This document shows, in pieces, positions 7,441 through 13,895 of a DNA stretch of 27,600 bases (the first letter of the stretch is position 1; each line of letters opens with the position of its first letter). This DNA comes from Candidatus Uhrbacteria bacterium (GTDB taxonomy: Bacteria > Patescibacteriota > Patescibacteriia > UBA9934 > UBA11717): contig JABMPK010000081.1 in assembly GCA_013203725.1 (NCBI GenBank), forward strand, positions 1 through 27,600, in the 5' to 3' direction. The notes beneath the pieces were generated by a model. It searched no databases and was not told where the DNA came from. It saw only the letters and a list, made by a program, of their open reading frames with translations. Made by a program: the position numbers and the translations under genes.

Positions 7441-8334
7441 CTAGATGTTAAAATCGAGTTTAACCTGAGTGCTTTTTAGTCCGTAGCGTCGAAGGTGAAG
7501 ATCTCTCAGCAGGCCCTCCTTTTCATTTTTGAACTGCTCGATAGAGCGAATGATCATTTGCGAAAGCCATTCAAAGGTGAAAAGTATTACCACAGCAAAG
7601 AAGACCCAAACCCACCCAGTCGAGCCTATTGTTTCTATGTCCAAATCTGTAATAAAAGGTAATGCAATCAATGCAATGAGACCTATAATGGATAGTAAGA
7701 AGACCATATTGCGCGTGATCTTGAAGTATCCGAAGAATGGATCTGGCTGCTTGACCTGAGCATCGAACCGGGTCTTGTTCCGACCATCATTCCATAGATC
7801 AACAAACCCCGCGTCTCTCAGATAAGACAGATCAGCCAACCAGAAAATTGCAATTAAAAACCATCTAATCAATATCTGATTTCTTCGCTGCGTTTTGAGA
7901 TAATCCCTCTGATGATTAGCTCGCAGCACATCCAAGAAGTCCGTTATGGTGAAGTGTTTGTTATGTTTCTGGACAATAAAAACCTTTTGGTTAGGATCCC
8001 ACGTAACTTCATCTATGCCAGAAAAGTTGAAGCTCGTATATCTATGGCCCTCGTCTTGCGGGCCGACAATCCGATATCCGTCGTTTACCTCTTCATCTTC
8101 CGTAACATCTACCATGCTAACCCCACCGACCACCTCCCCTTTGGATTTGCCAAGAGCCACCTTGATCATCATCTTGCGGTTCGGGATGCCTTCACGGTAG
8201 TCGGCTAAAAGCGAAAAACCACGCCCATCTTGAAATAGGGTTAGTTTATCACCCGGAGCCAAGTCATAGTCTCCGAAAGGTGTCTTTTTTTGCGTAGCTT
8301 TTTGCATGGTCGGTTTTGGTTCAGTTTTGGTCAA
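7441..8334 (-). CDS. Membrane protein of the recombinase 2 operon, function unknown
   Basis: 297 aa. Residues 1-145 are soluble and rich in beta-forming residues (LAPGDKLTLFQDGRGFSLLADYREG, FNFSGIDEVTWDPNQ). Three hydrophobic segments follow at about 150-170 (ILIRWFLIAIFWLADLSYL), 209-228 (MVFLLSIIGLIALIALPFI) and 238-258 (GWVWVFFAVVILFTFEWL), then a charged tail. I do not recognise the family. The start TTG (8334-8332) overlaps the TGA of the upstream gene in TTGA, which implies translational coupling; an in-frame ATG at 8307 is an alternative. Being in one operon with a DNA-binding protein and a recombinase, it may be cargo of the element. Confidence 0.75.
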   Translation of the reverse strand: MTKTEPKPTMQKATQKKTPFGDYDLAPGDKLTLFQDGRGFSLLADYREGIPNRKMMIKVALGKSKGEVVGGVSMVDVTEDEEVNDGYRIVGPQDEGHRYTSFNFSGIDEVTWDPNQKVFIVQKHNKHFTITDFLDVLRANHQRDYLKTQRRNQILIRWFLIAIFWLADLSYLRDAGFVDLWNDGRNKTRFDAQVKQPDPFFGYFKITRNMVFLLSIIGLIALIALPFITDLDIETIGSTGWVWVFFAVVILFTFEWLSQMIIRSIEQFKNEKEGLLRDLHLRRYGLKSTQVKLDFNI

Positions 8335-8762
8335 ATACTTGCCGTGAACACCTCGCGGTTCATTTGTTCTAGTTCTTCAATTGTCACCACATTTTTATCT
8401 CGATCCGCTTCCTCTTTCTCACGTGGATCGAATACCCTTACCTCGCCTGTGAGCTGTATGGCCAACTGTACCAGCCTATCGGTCTTGAGATAGCTAAAAT
8501 CGCGTTTTGACAGCTCTGTTTCAATCTTCTTGAGCCATTTCCCGTAGCGCTGCATCTGAGCTTCTCTATGGAGCTTGTACTTGACTCGCACCTCATTCAA
8601 CCGTTCGTCCTTACATTCTCGAATATCTAACTCCATTTCCCGACCCCAACCAACCAATGTGGACTTGCCAACGTCTATGCTCTTAGAGATGGCGGCATAG
8701 CTCAGTCCCTCGGCTCGTAATTCGATGAACTTTTCTTTTGTTTTAGCGGGCTTCATATCCAT
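8331..8762 (-). CDS. Helix-turn-helix protein, first gene of the recombinase 2 operon
   Basis: 143 aa. Residues about 8-36 are a clear helix-turn-helix (KFIELRAEGLSYAAISKSI, then VGKSTLVGWGREME), of the type seen in transposase/resolvase N-termini and phage terminase small subunits. The rest is a long charged helix region. It could be a regulator of the operon or an accessory factor for recombination. ATG 8762 or ATG 8756; no Shine-Dalgarno. It overlaps the next gene by four bases. Confidence 0.75.
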   Translation of the reverse strand: MDMKPAKTKEKFIELRAEGLSYAAISKSIDVGKSTLVGWGREMELDIRECKDERLNEVRVKYKLHREAQMQRYGKWLKKIETELSKRDFSYLKTDRLVQLAIQLTGEVRVFDPREKEEADRDKNVVTIEELEQMNREVFTASI

Positions 8763-8792
8763 ATCTTAACACGTACAGCCAACCCCATAAAC

Positions 8793-8850
8793 AAAAAAGC
8801 CGCCCGCACGAGAGTGAGGCTGCTGCGACACCCTCGGCGGGTGGAGCGGC
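8793..8850 (-). terminator. GC-rich terminator of the 283-aa gene
   Basis: Minus-strand GCCG and CCCGC segments pair with GCGGG and CGGC over a bulge (8799-8807 with 8837-8850). A T6 run follows (plus A6 at 8793-8798). A second small hairpin, GCGGC-tct-GCCGC, comes right after the stop codon. Confidence 0.65.
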
Positions 8851-8873
8851 CTTCTTGTGGGGCGGCAGAGCCG

Positions 8874-9725
8874 CTACGGAACCATCGAACCGAGGATCGT
8901 GTAGGCCGGACTATCGTCCTGTCGGAAGAACTTACTGGACGGACCGTCCTTGTACAGCACGACGAGCTTCAACCCGCGATCCACAATCTCGTCAACCTCT
9001 TCACCCTTCTCCCGGTGGAACGTGACCGCGCAGGTGAACTCAATACCCGAATGCCACGTCGTCGCACTCTCGATATGGATAGTTGCATTGCCTTCGAGAT
9101 TCACTCGACTACGCAGTCGTAGTCGTAGCGGCGTTCCAGTGGCCATGCAGACCGCGAGTCTCTGAGTCTTGAGAGGCCAATCCCTCCGATCCTCTGCGAT
9201 GCCCTGAGCGAGGGGAACCCCCGGAATCACGGACCCACGGTCACAGAAGAACCTGACGTGCTGCGCGATTTCCGGAAAGTTCTCGACGGTTGCCACGACC
9301 AGTCGGTCGAGGTTCTGGGCAATCAAGGCCACATGCTCGCGCAAGGGTACGCCCTCGTGCATCGGCGACCATTTCACCTCGTCGAGCGGGTAGCTCGCGG
9401 GGTTCTGAGGATCGCCGCCTCTTCCGCAGTTGTCGGCGAACTTGAGCGTTGCGACAACCTCTGACTCGTCTGTGTTAGGGACACCGTCGCCCCAACGCCG
9501 GGTTCTCGGGTAGAAGGTGAGGCCGATTCCGTAGGCGTGACCATCAATTCGATCATCCGGGTTACCTACGAGCCAGACGAAAAATGATCGCTGTGGATCG
9601 TCTCTGTTCAGCTCCCTCTCGATCAGCCCCTTGAGCGTACTGACGACGCGCTTGATCCGCGCGACATCGTTGTTGTGTGCATCAGAGCCTGCGATCAGGT
9701 TCTCAGCGGTAATTTGTGTGGACAT
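8874..9725 (-). CDS. Unknown 283-aa protein, GC-rich gene
   Basis: 283 aa, soluble, no signal peptide. I do not recognise a domain. Visible features are an N-terminal helix with many charged residues, RSFFVWLVGNPDDRIDGHAYG, a glycine-rich DNCGRGGDPQN segment, a helix REHVALIAQNLDRLVVATVENFPEIA, and a C-terminal half of alternating beta-type residues (RLRLRSRVNLEGNATIHIES). The ATG at 9725 has a good Shine-Dalgarno (AAAGGAG) 5-6 bases away. It has its own TTGACA promoter and its own terminator. GC content and codon choice are well above those of the neighbouring 10415 and 12508 genes, suggesting acquisition. Confidence 0.8.
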   Translation of the reverse strand: MSTQITAENLIAGSDAHNNDVARIKRVVSTLKGLIERELNRDDPQRSFFVWLVGNPDDRIDGHAYGIGLTFYPRTRRWGDGVPNTDESEVVATLKFADNCGRGGDPQNPASYPLDEVKWSPMHEGVPLREHVALIAQNLDRLVVATVENFPEIAQHVRFFCDRGSVIPGVPLAQGIAEDRRDWPLKTQRLAVCMATGTPLRLRLRSRVNLEGNATIHIESATTWHSGIEFTCAVTFHREKGEEVDEIVDRGLKLVVLYKDGPSSKFFRQDDSPAYTILGSMVP

Positions 9726-9787
9726 GTTTCGCTCCTTTCCCTGTATGGGAGACCTTTCGGTCGTTGCCTTTCGGCTGTCCTACTGTC

Positions 9788-9816
9788 TTAGTATCATTGA
9801 GCAAGGTAAATGTCAA
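9788..9816 (-). promoter_or_regulatory. Promoter of the 283-aa gene
   Basis: Minus-strand TTGACA (9816-9811), 17-base spacer, TACTAA (9793-9788). The -35 box starts a few bases after the terminator of the preceding small gene. Confidence 0.65.
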
Positions 9817-9823
9817 CCCAAAA

Positions 9824-9841
9824 CACCCCGTTTTAGGGGTG
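9824..9841 (-). terminator. Terminator of the 59-aa gene
   Basis: CACCCC (9824-9829) pairs with GGGGTG (9836-9841). On the minus strand TTTT follows the hairpin, so it would end the small gene whose stop is at 9882. Confidence 0.6.
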
Positions 9842-9881
9842 CAGGCGTGCCGCATTCTTGTTCAAGAGACTGTGGGGATGT

Positions 9882-10061
9882 TTAGACAACCTTTCTATCG
9901 GCTGTTTCATCCCCCAATGTGATGATATCTCCGTCGCGACTCACGACTTGGTTGGGTTTTAGGTCTGCCTTTGGGACGTCGTTTGCCGGAACGCTTTGCA
10001 ACGTGTCCGCTGCATCCACGAGAGCATCACCTAAAGCAGCATCTTTCTTGCTATTGACCAT
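9882..10061 (-). CDS. Small acidic hydrophilic protein, 59 aa
   Basis: ATG 10061 to TAA 9884-9882. The protein starts MVNSKKDAALGDALVDAAD and is acidic, without membrane segment or known motif (SVPANDVPKADLKPNQVVSRDGD). It is supported by a promoter with near-consensus boxes upstream and a hairpin terminator downstream, so it forms a full small transcription unit. No Shine-Dalgarno is obvious. Function unknown. Confidence 0.55.
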   Translation of the reverse strand: MVNSKKDAALGDALVDAADTLQSVPANDVPKADLKPNQVVSRDGDIITLGDETADRKVV

Positions 10062-10093
10062 AGTGTGTATTGGATTATTGAGCTTTCAGCACT

Positions 10094-10123
10094 ATTATAG
10101 CGTTATTGCAGGCACCATGTCGA
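10094..10123 (-). promoter_or_regulatory. Promoter of the 59-aa gene
   Basis: Minus-strand TCGACA (10123-10118), 18-base spacer, TATAAT (10099-10094). Confidence 0.65.
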
Positions 10124-10289
10124 CCTGACGCTTACTCAGGTCAATGGCGAGTATCTGGCGTACGATCTCATTGAAGTCTTCGTTATGTGACACGGCAAAG
10201 TTACAAAGTTCAAGTACCACGTCTTTAGGATCACCAGAAAATCCATCTCGCAAGAGGTGGTTTTTCTTTTTGGTTTTGTTGTGGGACAC
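10095..10289 (-). CDS. Doubtful 64-aa ORF reading out of the dispersed repeat
   Basis: GTG start at 10289. The first 16 codons (KKKNHLLRDGF part) lie inside repeat copy A. The later part (PKDVVLELCNFAVSHNEDF, IVRQILAIDLSKRQVD) looks like a normal amphipathic protein. There is no Shine-Dalgarno, and its end overlaps the promoter of the 59-aa gene. Either a small gene whose 5' end was replaced by the repeat, or chance. Confidence 0.35.
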   Translation of the reverse strand: MSHNKTKKKNHLLRDGFSGDPKDVVLELCNFAVSHNEDFNEIVRQILAIDLSKRQVDMVPAITL

Positions 10290-10329
10290 ACAAGAAACAT
10301 GATGACGCTACATGCCACGGTCTTACACC
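10231..10329 (+). repeat. Dispersed repeat, copy A (99 bases)
   Basis: Aligns without gaps to 12230-12328, 83 of 99 positions identical by hand count. It contains a hairpin CCATCTC-GCAA-GAGGTGG (10243-10260) followed by a T-rich run, which looks like a plus-strand terminator, and ends in a GGTCTTACACC segment that matches the end of copy B. Confidence 0.85.
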
Positions 10330-10348
10330 TGCCTTCTCGAGTCCAATG

Positions 10349-10398
10349 CTTGAACGTTCAGTGACCAAGTTCAAGGCTTAATGATATGATTATATAAT
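10349..10398 (+). promoter_or_regulatory. Promoter region of the 10415 gene with an inverted repeat
   Basis: TATAAT at 10393-10398, 16 bases before the ATG. An inverted repeat CTTGAAC (10349-10355) and GTTCAAG (10369-10375) covers the place where the -35 box should lie (TTCAAG, 17-base spacer), so it may be an operator. Confidence 0.5.
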
Positions 10399-10414
10399 TA
10401 ACAATCGCAAGATT

Positions 10415-11140
10415 ATGGAAAAGAACTACTCTTTAGATGAAACCTACGAACAATTTAGAGAGAGGGTATTTGGCTCGCCCTATTCTATATGGCACGATGG
10501 GGTCCAATCAGGCATCCTATCCAATGTCACTATTGGCGATAGGGGCCACGTGGCAAAAATGCTAACAATAGGAGTTCTGGATAATTATGATCATATTGCG
10601 GTAGATGCTTGGGGAGATTTTGACCCAAAGGCAGGGGTAAAATTACTGAAACCAATGTTGGGGAAAGCTGGAAAGCCAGAATTTGTTGCATCTTTAACAA
10701 AGTTTCTAAAAAAGTATGATACGGACGCGTCGAGGAAAGATAGGCTTGATAACGAAGAACAGCTAGCTTTGGAGATCGATACGGCAAATAGCTTCGGCAG
10801 CTTGCATGCGTTAATGTCTGCGGGTAGCTTTCCGAGTTGGCGTGTTGCGTCATCGTTACTTGACCGAGTTAAGTTATCCGATGACTACTTAGTGCGTTAT
10901 CATGCATCTAACTCACTTTTAAAGATGGCTGGTAAAAAGAAAGCTATAGGAAGCAGAAGGAGATTATTCAGACTAATCATCTCTCAAGTCAAGGATGGCG
11001 AGGAGTTGCCTGATACAGAGCAGGATAAGAAGAGGTACAAAAAAGCAGCGCGAATATTTAAACGGATGTTGGTTATTAGATGGCCGTATATACAAATTAG
11101 GGCATTAATCACTTTGCTCATGAGTAGAGACGGCGATTAA
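10415..11140 (+). CDS. Unknown helical protein, 241 aa
   Basis: 241 aa, soluble, mostly helical. Segments such as SSLLDRVKLSDDYLVRYHASNSLLKMAG and YIQIRALITLLMS resemble HEAT-type helices, but I cannot assign a family. The C-terminal third is very basic (KKKAIGSRRRLFRLI, KKRYKKAARIFKRM), which could bind nucleic acid. The ATG lacks a Shine-Dalgarno and the composition is AT-rich. A short hairpin AATACG-tagtc-CGTATT follows the stop (11143-11159) but without a T-run. It lies alone between two minus-strand units. Confidence 0.75.
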   Translation: MEKNYSLDETYEQFRERVFGSPYSIWHDGVQSGILSNVTIGDRGHVAKMLTIGVLDNYDHIAVDAWGDFDPKAGVKLLKPMLGKAGKPEFVASLTKFLKKYDTDASRKDRLDNEEQLALEIDTANSFGSLHALMSAGSFPSWRVASSLLDRVKLSDDYLVRYHASNSLLKMAGKKKAIGSRRRLFRLIISQVKDGEELPDTEQDKKRYKKAARIFKRMLVIRWPYIQIRALITLLMSRDGD

Positions 11141-11279
11141 CGAATACGTAGTCCGTATTACTAGTTATTGATGGAATACCTTTGCCGCTATTTGAGAACA
11201 TACAACATCATTGGCGGCTATCGATCGAGTAGCTGTAGTGAGTTTAAAGCCTAGGCGTTTGCTCTGGTTTTTTTTGTTG

Positions 11280-11311
11280 AAAAAAAACACTGCGAGCCAG
11301 TTGGCTCGCAG
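11280..11311 (-). terminator. Terminator of the SPFH gene
   Basis: CTGCGAGCCA (11290-11299) pairs with TGGCTCGCAG (11302-11311). On the minus strand a run of eight or more T follows (A-run from 11280). A classical strong Rho-independent terminator. Confidence 0.9.
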
Positions 11312-11333
11312 CTTTGCAGTGTCGTTTGAATGT

Positions 11334-12044
11334 CTAGGTGGCCGGCTCGGGTCGGCTGATGATGGTCGTGCTACCCGGAGAGCTTGCCACCAACGGCGCA
11401 CCCACCAACACCATGGCGAGGCCTGGGGTCATGTCGACATTGAGCTCCTCCGCGATCCGCACGAGCTCCTTTGCTCGAGCGCTCATGATGAGAACCTGGG
11501 CGGCCTCTTCGGACGGTTCCACATCAATGACGCCGAACTCGATGAACTCAACGCCCCACTCATTCGCCTTCGCTTCGATGAGGGCCCGCACTTCTTCGGA
11601 GATCTTCTTGGCGTCCAGGATCCCCTTGCTGTCCTTCGCACAGGCAACCACCTTGAGCTGGCTCTGGATGAAGTCCTCGAGTGCCTTCTCCAAACCCTTG
11701 ATCTCGAACAGGGCCTTGTAGACGTCAGTGACCCGGAAGAGCAGGAACGCAGAGAGGCTGAACACCAGACCCTCCGTCGTCACCACCGTCTGGTTTTGGA
11801 GTCGGATCGTCTGCTGACGAACGTGTCGTCGCTGCAACGTGTCCGCGAACGGGATCATGAAGATGAACCCCGGAGGTGACACCTTGACTTCGTCGGTCTT
11901 TCGGTTGCGCGTCGCCTTCCCGAACCGCAGTCGAATCCCACGTTCACCCTCATGGACGAACTTGACGGACTTGAATGCCGCGAAAGCCGCCGCGATAGCT
12001 GGGACGAGCATCGGCCCGAGAATCCCTGAAAGAAACTCTAGCAT
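11334..12044 (-). CDS. SPFH/Band 7 (stomatin/prohibitin-like) membrane-associated protein
   Basis: 236 aa from ATG 12044 (MLEFLSGILGPML). An N-terminal hydrophobic segment (residues 1-25) anchors it. The SPFH domain follows with VHEGERGIRLRFGK, PPGFIFMIPFADTLQRRHVRQQTIRLQNQTVVTTEGLVFSLSAFLLF-type strands, and a helical stretch LEKALEDFIQSQLKVV, ALIEAKANEWGVEFIEFGVIDVEPSEE. SPFH proteins form oligomeric rings on membranes and often scaffold proteases or other partners. An in-frame ATG at 12086 lies within the promoter, between -10 and -35, so it is not the start. GC-rich, with its own promoter and terminator. No NfeD partner gene is next to it. Confidence 0.88.
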   Translation of the reverse strand: MLEFLSGILGPMLVPAIAAAFAAFKSVKFVHEGERGIRLRFGKATRNRKTDEVKVSPPGFIFMIPFADTLQRRHVRQQTIRLQNQTVVTTEGLVFSLSAFLLFRVTDVYKALFEIKGLEKALEDFIQSQLKVVACAKDSKGILDAKKISEEVRALIEAKANEWGVEFIEFGVIDVEPSEEAAQVLIMSARAKELVRIAEELNVDMTPGLAMVLVGAPLVASSPGSTTIISRPEPAT

Positions 12045-12076
12045 TGCGTGCTTCTTTTCTGTTGTTGTGCTGAGTC

Positions 12077-12105
12077 GTTGTAGCATCTTGGATGTCGCCT
12101 GTCAA
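12077..12105 (-). promoter_or_regulatory. Promoter of the SPFH gene
   Basis: Minus-strand TTGACA (12105-12100), 17-base spacer, TACAAC (12082-12077). The leader to the ATG at 12044 is about 25 bases and holds a purine-rich AGAAAAGAAG. Confidence 0.75.
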
Positions 12106-12130
12106 CCACGCGGCTCTTTATAAGGCAAAA

Positions 12131-12329
12131 TTGGGGTCAGGTCTTGAATCTTGACACATGACCTTAGGCATACAGCAGTAAAGATGATTGAGTGTTTGTT
12201 TTAATTTGTTTAATAACTAAACCATCAGGTCACAAGAAAATGCATCTCGCAAGAGATGGTTTTTCTTTTTTGGTTTGATGGAGGGTTCACGAGAAACGTA
12301 ATGACGCTACAGGCCACGGTCTGACACCA
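12131..12329. mobile_element. Possible 200-base miniature element or remnant of an IS200/REP-associated transposon
   Basis: The left end TTGGGGTCAGGTCTTGAATC resembles the TGGGGTCAGGTCTTG motif I associate with ends of Y1 (REP-associated tyrosine) transposase units. The right end, read from 12329 on the minus strand (TGGTGTCAGACCGTGG), matches it inverted at 11 of 16 positions. No transposase gene lies between. The right half is repeat copy B. Part of a 387-base gap between the SPFH promoter and the TrmB-type gene. Confidence 0.4.
12230..12328 (+). repeat. Dispersed repeat, copy B (99 bases)
   Basis: Second copy of the repeat at 10231-10329. Contains the hairpin CATCTC-GCAA-GAGATG (12243-12258) followed by GTTTTTCTTTTTT, a good plus-strand terminator. 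One of the stem differences between the copies keeps pairing possible (A-T in this copy, G-T wobble in the other). Confidence 0.85.
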
Positions 12330-12342
12330 TCTTTCACAAAAT

Positions 12343-12447
12343 GTGCTCAATGGAAATGACATACTTGTGGAGGTGGATGTTTATATACCGACAAGGCATG
12401 CTAAGGTCTTGAGGAAGATAAGAAAGCTTGCTAGGTACTACAAGTAG
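12343..12447 (+). pseudogene. Possible gene fragment, 34 codons
   Basis: An open frame after the repeat ends in a basic tail (LVEVDVYIPTRHAKVL, then RKIRKLARYYK) before a TAG at 12445. It looks like the C-terminus of a lost gene. No start signal is convincing. Confidence 0.25.
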
Positions 12448-12469
12448 GACGCAGCTTTGACTGTAATCA

Positions 12470-12497
12470 AAAACACCAAGCGCTTGCTTGGTGTTTT
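12470..12497. terminator. Bidirectional terminator before the TrmB-type gene end
   Basis: AAAACACCAAGC (12470-12481), loop GCTT, GCTTGGTGTTTT (12486-12497): a perfect 12-pair stem with A and T runs, working for the minus-strand gene that ends at 12508. Confidence 0.85.
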
Positions 12498-12507
12498 GTG
12501 TCATTGT

Positions 12508-13248
12508 TTATTCCCGTAGCCTCGACATGAGAGTCTTAGCAAGTAGCTTCAACGATTCTGCTATCGCTCCGTTCGTTATCACTGTCCCAAAGATAGGATC
12601 CTGAAGTGAGATGAGTGCGACGTTGTCTCCCCAGACAAGTATGTCTGTCTTTGGGTCGCCGAACTCGGTTGGGAGATAGACCTGGTCGTAGTATCCCTTC
12701 ATTATTGGTTTGGTTGTACCCTCCGCGACGTTGCGTGAACTCGGGGTGAGGATATCGTGTAGAACGATCTGCTTTTTCTGTAGATTCTTTTCGAAAGAAC
12801 GAAAGAAGGCTTCATCAAGCTCAACGAGCCTTTTCGTAGAACCGATAGCGAATACTTCGTCAGCATCATACGTCTTCTCGTATATAGTCTTCACCTCGTC
12901 CCATCCATTGAAGAACTGAATAGCCGGTTTGTTCTTTTGTGTTGTGTGAAGCGCGCGTAGATCGGGGAGGATTTGCTCAATGGACTCACGTTGGCTGCTC
13001 AACCTTTCAAGAAAGGCTGCAGGGTCTTTTGCTAGGTAGGCTTTGCGCGATCCTTGCTTCTGTTCGTCGATCAACCCCTTCTCAGACAGGGAAACGAGCA
13101 CATTGTAAGTATTCGTACGTGCAATACCGGTTCCCTCGGCGATTCTGGGTGGTGAAGCTAGGCCCTCTTTTAATAGAAAAAGATAGATGGAAGTCTCTGT
13201 TTTAGAAAGACCGAAGCTCTGAAGCTGTGTTTTGAGGTTATTTGTCAT
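12508..13248 (-). CDS. TrmB-family transcriptional regulator
   Basis: 246 aa. The N-terminal winged helix (residues 5-70) is typical: LQSFGLSKTETSIYLFLLKEG, PRIAEGTGIARTNTYNVL and SLSEKGLIDEQKQGSRKAYLAKDP. A helix follows, then a C-terminal domain (about 110-246) like the PLD-like sensor part of TrmB relatives (DADEVFAIGSTKRLVELDEAFF, KTDILVWGDNVALISLQDP). TrmB proteins often sense sugars in archaea; in this lineage ligands are mostly unknown. No Shine-Dalgarno; the promoter TTGACA/TATGAT gives a leader of about 10 bases. It is a single-gene unit, divergent from the 13417 gene. Confidence 0.88.
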   Translation of the reverse strand: MTNNLKTQLQSFGLSKTETSIYLFLLKEGLASPPRIAEGTGIARTNTYNVLVSLSEKGLIDEQKQGSRKAYLAKDPAAFLERLSSQRESIEQILPDLRALHTTQKNKPAIQFFNGWDEVKTIYEKTYDADEVFAIGSTKRLVELDEAFFRSFEKNLQKKQIVLHDILTPSSRNVAEGTTKPIMKGYYDQVYLPTEFGDPKTDILVWGDNVALISLQDPIFGTVITNGAIAESLKLLAKTLMSRLRE

Positions 13249-13264
13249 ATTTATCTATGTCATT

Positions 13265-13293
13265 ATCATAGCCTATATTAGCCATTATGTCAA
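13265..13293 (-). promoter_or_regulatory. Promoter of the TrmB-family gene
   Basis: Minus-strand TTGACA (13293-13288), 17-base spacer, TATGAT (13270-13265). The start codon is 17 bases after the -10 box. Confidence 0.8.
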
Positions 13294-13416
13294 CTTGTAT
13301 GTAAAATAGTCCGTATTTTGTGTATCTTTCGAGAAAAATGGGGTATAACTGTATCAGGATAAGGGATCCAAAGAAGCACAACCAACACGTCGCCATCGAG
13401 CGACACGGAGATAGAC

Positions 13417-13773
13417 ATGAAGAAGGTTAACGAGCTTGATATCGCAATGACGATGATCCACGACCTGCTCGGTGGGATGGACCTGGACGGCGCAGAGGCC
13501 GGCATGCAGTGGGAGGCGCAGAGGATGATGGCGCGCCGTTTTTCCAAGGAAATCGTCACTCAGTACAGGCCGGGACATTACCGGCATGGCATGAAGACCG
13601 ATGATTCCGAGCTCGATGTTCAGCTCGGACAGCTGCTGCGCTCCAGAAACCACGCCATCCTGCTCTACAGTATGGTCGAGAAGCAGAACGGAACGCGAAA
13701 AGGTCTGTACATGGAGTCCATCCGCTACGCCTGTGTTCTCCTCGCCCGAGCCCGTGAGCTCTGGGGCGAGTAA
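13417..13773 (+). CDS. Unknown helical 118-aa protein, GC-rich gene
   Basis: 118 aa, soluble, Met-rich and largely helical (NELDIAMTMIHDLLGGMDLDG, QWEAQRMMARRFSKEI, QLGQLLRSRNHAILLYSMVE, ESIRYACVLLARARELW). One Cys, no known motif. GGAG stands seven bases before the ATG. A TATAAC box at about 13346 may be the -10. Its terminator follows 11 bases after the stop. Base composition differs sharply from the TrmB gene on its left and the secreted protein on its right. Confidence 0.75.
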   Translation: MKKVNELDIAMTMIHDLLGGMDLDGAEAGMQWEAQRMMARRFSKEIVTQYRPGHYRHGMKTDDSELDVQLGQLLRSRNHAILLYSMVEKQNGTRKGLYMESIRYACVLLARARELWGE

Positions 13774-13783
13774 CCCCTACTTG

Positions 13784-13809
13784 AACCCCGACACATCTGT
13801 GTCGGGGTT
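13784..13809 (+). terminator. Terminator of the 118-aa gene
   Basis: AACCCCGACACA (13784-13795), TC, TGTGTCGGGGTT (13798-13809): a perfect 12-pair stem ending in T-rich sequence. Confidence 0.9.
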
Positions 13810-13860
13810 TATACTTTGTAGCACCATGTAACTGTGAGGTCGGATTTCATTTTTTGGGAA

Positions 13861-13890
13861 AAAGAAACAGCCCGGTTGGGCTGTTTCTTT
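13861..13890. terminator. Terminator of the secreted protein gene
   Basis: AAAGAAACAGCCC (13861-13873), loop GGTT, GGGCTGTTTCTTT (13878-13890). The minus-strand gene ends at 13896; T-rich sequence follows on both strands. Confidence 0.9.
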
Positions 13891-13895
13891 GATGA

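Noticed and set aside
11421..11430. CCTGGGGTCA inside the SPFH gene matching the tRNA end at 9-18
   Set aside because: Ten bases within a well-conserved coding region; most likely chance and not an island border.
11211..11879. 222-aa plus-strand ORF
   Set aside because: Antisense shadow of the SPFH gene in GC-rich sequence; it crosses the SPFH terminator and has no protein-like motifs.
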